Shown: positions 1 to 6,967 of the stretch, piece after piece | Layout: the number at the start of each line of letters is the position of its first letter | How positions within the stretch are numbered: position 1 is the first letter of the stretch | Origin: Herbaspirillum sp. SJZ107 | Lineage (GTDB): Bacteria > Pseudomonadota > Gammaproteobacteria > Burkholderiales > Burkholderiaceae_D | Direction of reading: 5' to 3' | DNA: 64,000 nt | Assembly (NCBI RefSeq): GCF_006715485.1 | Contig: NZ_VFNH01000001.1 | Location: 186,001-250,000 of the forward strand | Translations under genes and position numbers: made by a program | Notes under the pieces: model-generated | The model's database searches: none | What the model was told of the DNA's origin: nothing | What the model saw: the letters and a program-made list of their open reading frames with translations, nothing else

Positions 1-1
1 C

Positions 2-43
2 GCCGCCATCGACGCCGCCAACCAGGCCGCCACCGCTCGATAG
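2..43 (+). CDS. C-terminal end of phage Rz-like inner-membrane spanin (partial)
   Basis: The window opens inside a gene whose reading frame gives about 13 residues (AAIDAANQAATAR) and a TAG stop at 41-43. Nothing in this short Ala-rich tail proves identity. The call rests on the +1-shifted overlapping frame, which continues downstream as an Rz1-like protein; an Rz gene with Rz1 overlapping or nested in its 3' end is the classic phage spanin arrangement. An Rz protein would be an inner-membrane protein with a coiled-coil periplasmic domain that acts with Rz1 to disrupt the outer membrane in the last step of lysis. The gene's start lies outside the window. Confidence 0.5.
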   Translation, partial: AAIDAANQAATAR

Positions 44-188
44 CGCGCTGGCGGCGCCGTGCCCGGAAGTCCCGAAACCCGAATCGCCCGACTACGACGT
101 GTGGCAGGTCTGGGCAATGAACCTAGTGCGCCAGTACGCCGACTGCGCTGCGCGCCACGCCAAGACCGTTCAGGCCTGGCCCAAGTAA
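3..188 (+). CDS. Rz1-like outer-membrane spanin, partial at 5' end
   Basis: This frame is shifted by one base from the Rz-like frame that it overlaps, and it ends at the TAA at 186-188. About 61 residues are visible: a Pro-rich stretch (PPSTPPTRPPP), then PCPEVPKPESP, and a C-terminal part with DYDVWQVW, LVRQYADCAARH and the ending VQAWPK. The Pro-rich region, the CxxRH motif and the AWPK-like end are typical of Rz1-type spanin lipoproteins of tailed phages. The lipobox would lie upstream of the window. The protein would sit in the outer membrane and pair with Rz. The next gene starts 9 bases later, so both belong to the phage transcript on this strand. Confidence 0.65.
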   Translation, partial: PPSTPPTRPPPLDSALAAPCPEVPKPESPDYDVWQVWAMNLVRQYADCAARHAKTVQAWPK

Positions 189-197
189 AGGAAATGC

Positions 198-1382
198 ATG
201 AGCAAGACCATCATTGACCCGAGGCTCCTCGAGTTCGACCCCACTCCACGCCAGGCGGAGTACATCGAGGTCATCAATCGCCTGGGCAGCATGCGCGCCG
301 CGGCGCGCGAGCTGGGCGTTGCCAAGAACGCGGTCCAGGAATCCATGCTGCGCCTGAGGAATGCCGCGGCCGCGCGCGGCTATGCACCCGAGTTCGACCT
401 GCAGCACCCGGTGGCGCCGGGCCAGATGCTGAAAGGCACCTCGACGCTGTACAAAGACGGCCAGCCGGTCCTGCAATGGGTGAAGACCCGGGCGGACGCG
501 GCGCAGATGGAAGAGTTCATGCGCGCCGCCGCCGCGGCGATGGCCGAAGAGTTACCACGCGCCCGGCCGACAAAGGCGCCGCGTGCGACGCTCGACAAGT
601 TGGCCAGCGTCTACACCCTGACGGACAGCCACGTGGGCGCGCTCTGCTGGCACCGCGAGAACTTGGCAGCTAATGGCGACTGGGACCTGGCGATCGCCGA
701 ACGTACGCTTACCGGCTGCTTCGAACACATGGTCAAGGCCAGTCCGCCGGCGCGCGTGGGCATCGTGGCGCAGCTGGGCGATTTCTTGCACAGCGACGGC
801 CTGGAGGCGAAGACGCCGACGTCCGGCCACATCTTGGACCAGGACGGTCGGTTTCCGAAGGTGGTTCAGTCGGCCATCCGGATCCTGCGCCGGGTGATCG
901 GCTTCGCGCTCGAGCGGCATGAGAAGGTGGTCGTGCTGATGGCGGAGGGTAATCATGATCTCGCCAGCTCGGTCTGGCTGCGCGCGATGTTCAAGGCGCT
1001 GTACGAGAACGAGCCGCGGGTCGAGGTGATCGATTCCGAACTGCCGTACTACGTCTACCAGCACGGCGAGACCATGCTGGCCTGGCACCACGGCCACCTG
1101 AAGAAGAACGATCAGCTGCCGCTGCTGTTCGCCGCCCAGTTCCCGAAAGTCTGGGGCGGCACCACGCGCCGGTACGCGCATACCGGCCACCGCCACCATT
1201 TCGAGGAAAAGGAGCACTCCGGCATGTCGGTGGTCCAGCACTCGACGCTGGCCGCCCGGGACGCTTACGCCGCGCGCGGCGGCTGGATGAGCGAACGCCA
1301 GTGCACGGCCATCACCTACCACAGCGAGTTCGGCCAGGTCTGCCGGAACACCGTCACTCCAGAAATGTTGGAAGCTGCATAG
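198..1382 (+). CDS. Phage protein: N-terminal helix-turn-helix plus calcineurin-like metallophosphoesterase
   Basis: A 394-residue protein. Residues ~15-60 read as a helix-turn-helix (GSMRAAARELGVAKNAVQESM), as in phage DNA-packaging or regulatory proteins. Residues ~135-345 carry a full set of metallophosphoesterase motifs: DSHVG (143-147), GDFLHSDG (194-201), EGNHD (250-254), WHHGH (296-300) and HTGHRHH (328-334), the dimetal Asp/His/Asn ligands of the calcineurin/Mre11-like fold. It should hydrolyse a phosphoester, perhaps in DNA or RNA; the substrate cannot be read from sequence. It follows the spanin genes by 9 bases on the same strand, with AAAGGAAATGC just before the ATG. Similar two-domain proteins occur in tailed phages, usually unnamed. 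Confidence 0.8.
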   Translation: MSKTIIDPRLLEFDPTPRQAEYIEVINRLGSMRAAARELGVAKNAVQESMLRLRNAAAARGYAPEFDLQHPVAPGQMLKGTSTLYKDGQPVLQWVKTRADAAQMEEFMRAAAAAMAEELPRARPTKAPRATLDKLASVYTLTDSHVGALCWHRENLAANGDWDLAIAERTLTGCFEHMVKASPPARVGIVAQLGDFLHSDGLEAKTPTSGHILDQDGRFPKVVQSAIRILRRVIGFALERHEKVVVLMAEGNHDLASSVWLRAMFKALYENEPRVEVIDSELPYYVYQHGETMLAWHHGHLKKNDQLPLLFAAQFPKVWGGTTRRYAHTGHRHHFEEKEHSGMSVVQHSTLAARDAYAARGGWMSERQCTAITYHSEFGQVCRNTVTPEMLEAA

Positions 1383-1542
1383 GCCGGCGCTGTTCCGGGC
1401 TGTTGAGCACCCGGGCGGCGACGTCGGCCGGCACGCCGCTGTCGACCATCGATTGCACTGCCTCCTTGAGCGAGATGATCGGCAGAAGGGCGAGAATCAA
1501 GTCGACCCGGCTGGCGGTGATGGTGTCTTTGCGCTCTGCCAT
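1354..1542 (-). CDS. Small hypothetical phage protein (62 aa)
   Basis: I do not recognise the family. The frame encodes 62 residues, with a predicted helix rich in Leu/Ile (DLILALLPIISLKEAVQSM) followed by SGVPADVAARVL; no signal peptide or clear transmembrane helix. Its ATG lies 4 bases after the stop of the STY0301-like gene on the same strand, so it looks like the third gene of that cassette. Its 3' end overlaps by 29 bases the end of the convergent metallophosphoesterase gene. Composition is protein-like, but the short length leaves room for doubt. Confidence 0.5.
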   Translation of the reverse strand: MAERKDTITASRVDLILALLPIISLKEAVQSMVDSGVPADVAARVLNSPEQRRPMQLPTFLE

Positions 1543-1546
1543 CTCG

Positions 1547-1954
1547 TCACCGGCAGGCCGCAGTGATTGACGTGACGGAGCCTTTCGAGCTTGTCGTCGC
1601 GGTTACCTCGCAAACCGTGGCCCTGTCATCCATTCGGCGGGACAGTTGAACAGCCATCTTCCCATAGGTGCAGTACAGCCACTTTTCCTCGCCCGGCTGG
1701 AAATTCCAAGTAGAGATAGTTGCGCCCTTGGCCTTCTTCGAAGACGCCTGTACCAAGTACCGCATCTCGGCCGGCGCGCCGCTCAGCATGCCGCCGCCAT
1801 CCAGCCAGACCGGCGTGGACGCGCTCGCCTGCCAGCCCTCCGGCGCCCGCTGCACCTGAATCGAGCCTTCGGTGATTATCGCCGGGCATGAAATGGTCTG
1901 AGTCGCAGCCAGGCTCGGCAGGGTGGCCGCCAGGATAAAAAGTCGCCTCATCAC
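1547..1954 (-). CDS. STY0301-family periplasmic protein, putative partner of the adjacent amidase-like protein
   Basis: 135 residues with an N-terminal signal peptide (MMRRLFILAATLPSLAATQ). The mature part has CPAII near its start, a central WNFQPGEEKWLYCTYG motif, then VQLSRRMDD and a Cys in VCEVTA. This pattern (Cys, W.F, aromatic-CxYG, then Arg-rich and CxV) matches the STY0301 family as I know it. Such proteins are often encoded beside BPSL0067-family proteins, as here: the upstream gene overlaps it by four bases (ATGA). I infer a secreted or periplasmic protein, possibly an immunity or inhibitor partner for the upstream NlpC/P60-like enzyme. The functional link is inference; family membership is fairly clear. 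Confidence 0.65.
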   Translation of the reverse strand: MMRRLFILAATLPSLAATQTISCPAIITEGSIQVQRAPEGWQASASTPVWLDGGGMLSGAPAEMRYLVQASSKKAKGATISTWNFQPGEEKWLYCTYGKMAVQLSRRMDDRATVCEVTATTSSKGSVTSITAACR

Positions 1955-2352
1955 TCAATCACCGAAAACGCTTCCGCGTTGTTGCTTGGGTCGCGCCATT
2001 TCCCATCAAGATGCTTGCCCTGGCGCCGGATGTGCCTCAACGAGACGACCGGCTTTTTGGGGTCGTTCTTCCACTGATCCATCACCCATATGCCGGAGCC
2101 GGCCGACGAGATAAATAACGCCGCATGCTGCCCGGTCCGGTGCTGAGGGTACTGTCCATCCTCAAAGGTCGCGATTGCGGTGCCCACCGGCAGGCTGTGC
2201 GCTACGTCGACAACGTGCTCACCCGGCCGCCAGGCGAGTGTCGTAACACCCTTCAGCCCAGGAGCGAAGGCCTTGATCAACTCTACGCAATCCCCGCTGC
2301 CAACTAGTTCGTGACCGGCGAGCTGCCGGGCTTCTTTGTACACATGTGGCAT
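1951..2352 (-). CDS. BPSL0067-family protein, NlpC/P60-type cysteine peptidase/amidase fold
   Basis: The start at 2352 (MPHVYKEA, 133 aa) is chosen over an ATG nine codons upstream because AGGAGGG lies just before it. The protein has GSGDCVELIKAF near its N-terminus, giving a Cys nucleophile candidate in the usual GDC context, then QHAALFIS with the candidate catalytic His, and VMDQWK downstream. This Cys/His layout fits the BPSL0067 family, related to NlpC/P60 and CHAP peptidoglycan amidases. No signal peptide is seen, so if it acts on the wall it would need phage lysis or a secretion system for export. It is followed, with a 4-base overlap, by a secreted STY0301-type protein. An effector/immunity role is an inference. 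Confidence 0.65.
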   Translation of the reverse strand: MPHVYKEARQLAGHELVGSGDCVELIKAFAPGLKGVTTLAWRPGEHVVDVAHSLPVGTAIATFEDGQYPQHRTGQHAALFISSAGSGIWVMDQWKNDPKKPVVSLRHIRRQGKHLDGKWRDPSNNAEAFSVIE

Positions 2353-2456
2353 ATGCCCTCCTGTATTTGTTGAGGGCATGGTGTCAGTCTTGGGTTTACT
2401 GCAAGTTGGCGCCCATCAATAGTGAGAAATAGATAACGCAAGCTTTCGCTGCTATA

Positions 2457-2472
2457 CTGTGTTTTTATACAG
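2457..2472 (+). promoter_or_regulatory. LexA (SOS) box upstream of imuA-like gene
   Basis: CTGT-N8-ACAG with an AT-rich centre, extended to the palindromic ends TACTGT...ACAGTA (2455-2474). This is a perfect match to the gammaproteobacterial and betaproteobacterial LexA consensus. It lies 17 bases before the ATG at 2490, so bound LexA should block transcription until DNA damage. Confidence 0.85.
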
Positions 2473-2489
2473 TATTTCTAGGCGGAACT

Positions 2490-3224
2490 ATGAATAGCCA
2501 AATCTCGGCGCTCGACCCTGAGACTCTTCATCCCGCTCTCTGGCGCGCATCGCAGCTGGGGCGCTCGACGACGAAGTGCGTTGACACCGGTTACACGGCG
2601 CTATCGAATCAACTGCCCGGCGGCGGCTGGCCGACCGGATCGCTCACCGAGCTACTGACGCAGCAGTCGGGCATCGGCGAGATGCGCCTACTGGCGCCGG
2701 CACTGAGGAAGGTTGCAAAGCGCAAGATCGTCATGCTCGAGCCGCCGCACCCACCTCAAGCTCTGGCGCTGGCTGCGATGGGCGTGGCGCCGGACCAAGC
2801 ACTCTGGCTGCGCGCGAAGACAACGTCCGACATCTTGTGGGCGGCCGAGCAGGTGCTGCGCAGTGGGGCATGCGGCGCGCTATTGCTGTGGCAGACGCAC
2901 GTGCGGCAAGAGAGCCTGCGGCGCCTGCACCTGGCGGCCCAGGCCGGCGAGACGCTGTGCTTCGTGTTCCGGCCAGTCGCCGCGGCCCAAGATGCGTCGG
3001 TGGCGCCGCTGCGCCTGGCGTTGCGGCCGACCGCCGGCGGGCTCGACATCGGGTTCGTGAAGCGGCGCGGGCCCAGCACTGATCAAACACTGTTCTTGCC
3101 CATGTCCATCGGCTCCGGCACCCGTCCGATGCCGCAACGGCACCCGGCCATTCACTCTGCGCAGACACAACTGGCATCTGAGTATGTGGCGGAAAAGGCG
3201 CAAAAATCTGTACTATTGAACTGA
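2490..3224 (+). CDS. imuA: ImuA-like SOS protein (SulA/RecA-like fold), orphan copy at prophage end
   Basis: 244 residues. The N-terminal part has LPGGGWPTGSLTELL, GIGEMRLLAPAL and VMLEPPHPPQALAL, the pattern of ImuA proteins, which carry a degenerate RecA/SulA-like domain. Later segments (LLLWQTH, LRRLHLAAQAGET, FVFRP, LDIGFVKRRG) also fit. In the usual imuA-imuB-dnaE2 cassette ImuA supports mutagenic translesion synthesis with ImuB and DnaE2. Here nothing follows it: the attachment site begins about 110 bases after the stop. A perfect LexA box lies directly upstream, and AGGCGGA precedes the ATG. It may act in trans with chromosomal ImuB/DnaE2, or have a SulA-like role. The C-terminal tail (VAEKAQKSVLLN) is not recognisable. 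Confidence 0.8.
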   Translation: MNSQISALDPETLHPALWRASQLGRSTTKCVDTGYTALSNQLPGGGWPTGSLTELLTQQSGIGEMRLLAPALRKVAKRKIVMLEPPHPPQALALAAMGVAPDQALWLRAKTTSDILWAAEQVLRSGACGALLLWQTHVRQESLRRLHLAAQAGETLCFVFRPVAAAQDASVAPLRLALRPTAGGLDIGFVKRRGPSTDQTLFLPMSIGSGTRPMPQRHPAIHSAQTQLASEYVAEKAQKSVLLN

Positions 3225-3335
3225 CCTCAGCCCAATCAAAACAATGGGTTATGAGGCGACTGAGTAAAATCTATAGTACATCTTAGTGCACGTAAGATAT
3301 TGATTATATTGCTACAAAAAGCAATCAGATGGAGA

Positions 3336-3378
3336 GGTTCATAGCCTATCGGGGGTTCGAATCCCCCTCTCTCCGCCA
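3336..3378 (+). other. Prophage attachment site: 3' fragment of tRNA-Ser
   Basis: The stretch runs from GGTTCATAGCCTATC (part of the long variable arm of tRNA-Ser) through the T-arm GGGGGTTCGAATCCCCC to the acceptor strand TCTCTCC, discriminator G and CCA at 3376-3378. The rest of the tRNA (acceptor 5' strand, D-arm, anticodon) is absent upstream, where the sequence is AT-rich phage DNA. This is what remains on one side when a phage integrates into the 3' half of a tRNA gene and restores the tRNA at the other end. It sets the prophage/chromosome border here; the other att site and the integrase lie left of the window. Confidence 0.8.
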
Positions 3379-3410
3379 GAACATTGTCCTGACCTGTTCA
3401 GGTACGTCAA

Positions 3411-3447
3411 AAAGCCCGCTGTTCTCATAGAGACAGCGGGCTTTTTT
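3411..3447 (+). terminator. Rho-independent terminator of the original tRNA-Ser gene
   Basis: A perfect 12-bp stem (AAAGCCCGCTGT with ACAGCGGGCTTT), a 10-base loop and a run of six T's. It sits 33 bases after the tRNA 3' end, where the native tRNA-Ser transcript would stop, and now closes transcription coming out of the prophage. Confidence 0.9.
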
Positions 3448-3582
3448 CGTCCTGTGCTATCCGGCGTGCCCCCGGACAGCCAGGATGTTTGGAGCCAGAG
3501 TTGGGAACACTCCGCGCTCCCGCCAGACGCGCACGAAGCTTCGGCAGCTCGATGGTACCGAAAACAGGCGGATCTACGGCGT

Positions 3583-4680
3583 CTATCCGAAAGTTTCGCT
3601 CAGCGATGTAGTCAGCATATTGCCCTGCTGTGCCAGCGCTAATGTAGTAGCTTCCGGCGTGAGCGGCTTATAGTAGAAGTACCCCTGGACGAAATCGCTG
3701 CCCATGTCGCGCAATAGGCGCTGCTCGGCATCTGTCTCGACGCCCTCGGCGACCACGTCCAGCCCGAGCGCATGCGCCAGCGTCAGCACCACGTCGACGA
3801 TCTGGCGCTTGTCATCCAGCCGGTCCAGCTGGCTGACAAAGGAACGGTCGATCTTCAGTGTATCGATCGGCAAACGGCGCAGGTAGCTGAGCGAGGAGTA
3901 GCCGGTGCCGAAATCGTCCAGGCTGACTCGCACGCCCAACGCCTTCAACTGAGCCAGCACCACGAGCGCGTGCTCGGCATCGGCCATGACGGCGCTTTCA
4001 GTCAGTTCAAGCTTGAGGGTGGACGGCACGACGCCGGTGTCGCGCAGGACCCGGCGCACTGTCCCAGCAAGTTCGTCGCCGTTGAATTGGACTGCGGACA
4101 CGTTCACACTCATTTCGAGTCGTATGTCGAAACGCTGCTGCCATTCGCACAACTGGCGACAGGCTTGCGCCAGCACCCAGGCGCCGATCTGGCCTATCAG
4201 GCCGATTTCCTCGGCAACTGGAATGAATTCATTTGGCGGGACCATGCCGCGCGCTGGATGATTCCAGCGCAGCAGCGCTTCGAAACCGCTGATCCGATCG
4301 TCGTGCAGCGATACGATTGGCTGGTAGTGCAATACCAGCTGGGACTGTGCCAGGGCGTCACGCAAGTCGGCTTCCATCTGCAGGCGCCGCAGTGCCGCAA
4401 GCTGCATGACACGGTCGAATATGACCCAGCGCGCGCGCCCGGCCTTTTTGGCGTGGTACATGGCGATATCGGCATCACGCAGGATGTCCTCGACGTCGGC
4501 ATAGCCGGTGGCGCTGAGCGCGATACCTACGCTGGCAGTAACGAACACACGATGCCCAGCCATCTCGAAGGGTTCCGCCAGCCTGGCCATGATGCGTTCC
4601 GCGACCATGGTCGCGTGTTCGGCGCTGCCGATGCTGTCCAGCAGGATCACGAATTCATCACCGCCCAGTCGCGATACATG
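3583..4680 (-). pseudogene. 5'-truncated GGDEF-EAL c-di-GMP protein
   Basis: In frame from about 4680 the sequence reads HVSRLGGDEFVILLD, starting in the active-site motif of a GGDEF domain, so about the first 80 residues of that domain and any sensor region are missing. The open frame then encodes the end of GGDEF (ASVGIALS, ADIAMYHAKKAGR) and a complete EAL phosphodiesterase domain: [47 protein letters not shown]-like [14 protein letters not shown] and QGYFYYKP. From a GTG at 4650 a 355-residue EAL protein could still be made, but it would start inside the GGDEF motif and lacks an obvious ribosome site. The upstream GNAT gene now runs into it in another frame, marking a deletion or recombination joint at about 4675-4685. 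Confidence 0.8.
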
Positions 4681-5150
4681 ACGTATGCAGAGACATAGCC
4701 ATATTGGGGATGTGCAAACGCTTCTGGAATTTTGCCCACTCTCCTGAAACCGAGTGAACGATACAAGGACAGGGCAGCGAGATTAGTGGCGACGACTTGG
4801 TTGAACTGCATTGCCCGAAATCCTGATGCCTTTGCCTTTTTCAGGCAGTGCTCCATAAGTTTGCGACCAAGACCTTGCCCTCGTGCCTCCTGAGCAACCA
4901 GGAAAGTAGCCGTTGCAATATGTGTACCACGGCCAGGCATATTGGCGCCATAGCGGTACATGGCAACCAGCTGGTCGTGGCTATATGCCAGGACACAGCC
5001 GGATGCGCCGAACCACTGGGTGTCGATCAAGTCACTGTCGACGCCGCTCGTGAAGGGAAGCGTGTCTCCCTCGATCGTTACTGAACGAAGCAACGAAAGC
5101 ATTGCAGGCGCATCCGCTCTGGTCGCTGTACGAAATATAAACTCGTTCAT
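4647..5150 (-). CDS. GNAT-family N-acetyltransferase
   Basis: Start at 5150 (MNEFIFRTATRAD, 167 aa) because GGAGG lies about nine bases upstream and similarity begins there; a longer open frame upstream is not protein-like. The protein shows the GNAT acetyl-CoA loop ARGQGLGRKLMEHCL preceded by ATFLVAQE, and the C-terminal NLAALSLYRSLGFRRVGKIPEAF. Typical length is about 165 aa. The substrate is unknown. Its last residues (RDWAVMNS) are read from DNA that in another frame encodes the GGDEF motif of the neighbouring broken gene, so the native C-terminus may have been replaced. GNAT relatives commonly end near VMYR, so little is likely lost. Confidence 0.8.
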   Translation of the reverse strand: MNEFIFRTATRADAPAMLSLLRSVTIEGDTLPFTSGVDSDLIDTQWFGASGCVLAYSHDQLVAMYRYGANMPGRGTHIATATFLVAQEARGQGLGRKLMEHCLKKAKASGFRAMQFNQVVATNLAALSLYRSLGFRRVGKIPEAFAHPQYGYVSAYVMYRDWAVMNS

Positions 5151-5247
5151 GATGTCGGGCCTCCAATGTACCAGGCATCGTATTGTAACGACCGAAATTC
5201 CTCCGATAAATCCCTGAAGGTGTAATCCATACTCTTGCGGTACTTGA

Positions 5248-6321
5248 TCAGATTCGGTCCATCGGTATGGAAAAGAAAAAAGTCGTGCCCGAAGCATTGC
5301 TGTCAACAGTAATACTGCCCCCATGCTGCTCCGCGACCGTGCGCACATACGGCAAGCCGATTCCCCAACCCACAATTCCTCCCCCTTTATCGGTACGCAA
5401 ACGCCTGAATAACTGGAAAATGGCTTCTGTGTGATCTTCCGGAATAGGGGGGCCTTGGTTTGAGATGGCGACGATCGCACAACAGTTTTTTACACCAATT
5501 GAGACGTCTAGCGGTGTGTCCCTGGTGCTGTATTTGACGGCATTGTTGAGCAGATTGTCGACTGCGCGGCGGATTGCCATCGCATACCATCGACCATTTA
5601 CCTGCACGCCGCGAAATCGTATCTCGCGGCCAGACGACAGGGCCACGTCGGCAACAGCTTCTGCGACGATGTCATACAACGCGGTATCCGTCACTTCTAA
5701 CGTTGTCGGTCCGGCATGGAACACCATCATGTCGAGCAGATCACCGATCATGCTAGCAAGCGTTGCGTGCTGGCGTATAGCGATCTCTGCCATTTGCCGC
5801 GTGCGTGCCAGATCGTCTGTCTTGTGAATTATGCCAACTGCAGCCGACGCTGCCGCAAGAGGCGTGCGCATATCGTGCGTCAAAGCGGAGAAAAACTGTT
5901 CACGGATCTGATCCTGCGACTTTGAAAACCCGATCAAGGATTCCCGGAGCGCTAGATCGATCTCGTTGTTCAAGCGACCGACTTCGTCCAGGTTCAGGGT
6001 TATGCCGTTCGCATGCCACGTGTCGATAATCGCCGAGCGGAACAGTTGAAACTCGTGGCCGATGTCACCCGCATTGAACCGCGTTACGCGTGCGCGTTGC
6101 CCTCCATGCTCCGCTGCAATCGTGGAATGATCGAAAGCTTCCTCTTCGCCGACTATGGTAAGTACCACGTGCTCATAAAAATCGGGCAATGTGTTGATAA
6201 GTGCTCGGCGGCCCACGTTGCCTGCATACGGTATCTGTTCCTTCACCTGGGCTAGCCAGCGTGTAACTACTTCATCCCTGATGGCAACCAGTTGTTCAAA
6301 ACGTGACGAGTCCTTATTCAT
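5248..6321 (-). CDS. Orphan sensor histidine kinase, cytoplasmic
   Basis: 357 residues. Residues 1-130 are helical and resemble RsbRD/globin-like sensor regions of kinases (VTRWLAQVKEQIP, GDIGHEFQLFRSAI); no transmembrane segment. The dimerisation and phosphoacceptor H-box is SALTHDMRTPLAAAS with His149. The ATPase part has the N-box NLLNNAVKYS (256-265), a G1 region SNQGPP in place of the usual DNGPG (Asp replaced by Ser), and GWGIGLPYVRTVAEQHGG for G2. The changed G1 box (normally the Asp that contacts adenine) is notable and may alter nucleotide binding. No response regulator gene is adjacent, so the partner is unknown. Confidence 0.8.
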   Translation of the reverse strand: MNKDSSRFEQLVAIRDEVVTRWLAQVKEQIPYAGNVGRRALINTLPDFYEHVVLTIVGEEEAFDHSTIAAEHGGQRARVTRFNAGDIGHEFQLFRSAIIDTWHANGITLNLDEVGRLNNEIDLALRESLIGFSKSQDQIREQFFSALTHDMRTPLAAASAAVGIIHKTDDLARTRQMAEIAIRQHATLASMIGDLLDMMVFHAGPTTLEVTDTALYDIVAEAVADVALSSGREIRFRGVQVNGRWYAMAIRRAVDNLLNNAVKYSTRDTPLDVSIGVKNCCAIVAISNQGPPIPEDHTEAIFQLFRRLRTDKGGGIVGWGIGLPYVRTVAEQHGGSITVDSNASGTTFFFSIPMDRI

Positions 6322-6967
6322 CCTGGTCGCTCCTAGTCGATTTTATGTGAATCGGGTAGGTCTGGCATGATAAACAAGAAGGCAAATGAGGCAGAAAGTA
6401 ATCGTGGAAAAACATTCTCGTCTCCTGCTGTACAAATAAATATTCATCTTTCTAATTTTCAACAAAATTTTGATAGCATAATCTGTTCAAAATCTGCTGA
6501 ATTTGATGACTTTTTTAATAGCGGTATTCTATACTCATGAATCTATGATGGTTAAAAAATTTGAATAAATTGTCTTCAATTAAATCGTTGTGTGGTAATT
6601 TCTGATAATGATGTACGTGAATTCTTAGAGTAATAGGAATTTTCTTATGGTTTGGTCAGAAAATTCCTATAACATCGAGCAGGAATTTGTTAAAAGTGAA
6701 ATCTATATTTAATGTAGGAAGGATTTTATGCATTTCGGTTGCGCGTGGCACACCTTGTGCTGAAAGAGAGTTCGATTTCAAAATTGCGTCAATCGATTAT
6801 TGATTGATAAATTGATTGTGAAAATTAATTCCGGATAGAAGGTGGTTACCATCTTCTATCTTAATGAATTGGATGCCAGGGATATTGGCTGCTCTGGAAA
6901 GGCTGTGTAATTTAAGAGCTTTGAACTTATCAAAACATAATATTTATATTTCAAGGTAGGAGGCGCG
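6322..6967. other. AT-rich intergenic region
   Basis: About 650 bases between divergent genes, far richer in A and T than the rest of the window. I see no convincing coding frame. It holds one perfect inverted repeat (6633-6670) and many A/T runs. It probably contains the promoters of the flanking kinase (minus) and the small membrane protein (plus), but no clear -35/-10 pair stands out. The low GC suggests foreign origin. Confidence 0.6.
6633..6670. repeat. Perfect 13-bp inverted repeat in AT-rich region
   Basis: ATAGGAATTTTCT and its exact reverse complement AGAAAATTCCTAT, separated by 12 bases. There is no GC-rich stem with T-tract, so it is not a standard terminator; it could be a regulator-binding palindrome, a cruciform or the trace of a mobile element end. 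Confidence 0.7.

Noticed and set aside
3300..3378. Intact tRNA-Ser gene
   Set aside because: Only the variable arm, T-arm and acceptor 3' strand are present; no D-arm, anticodon or 5' acceptor strand upstream.
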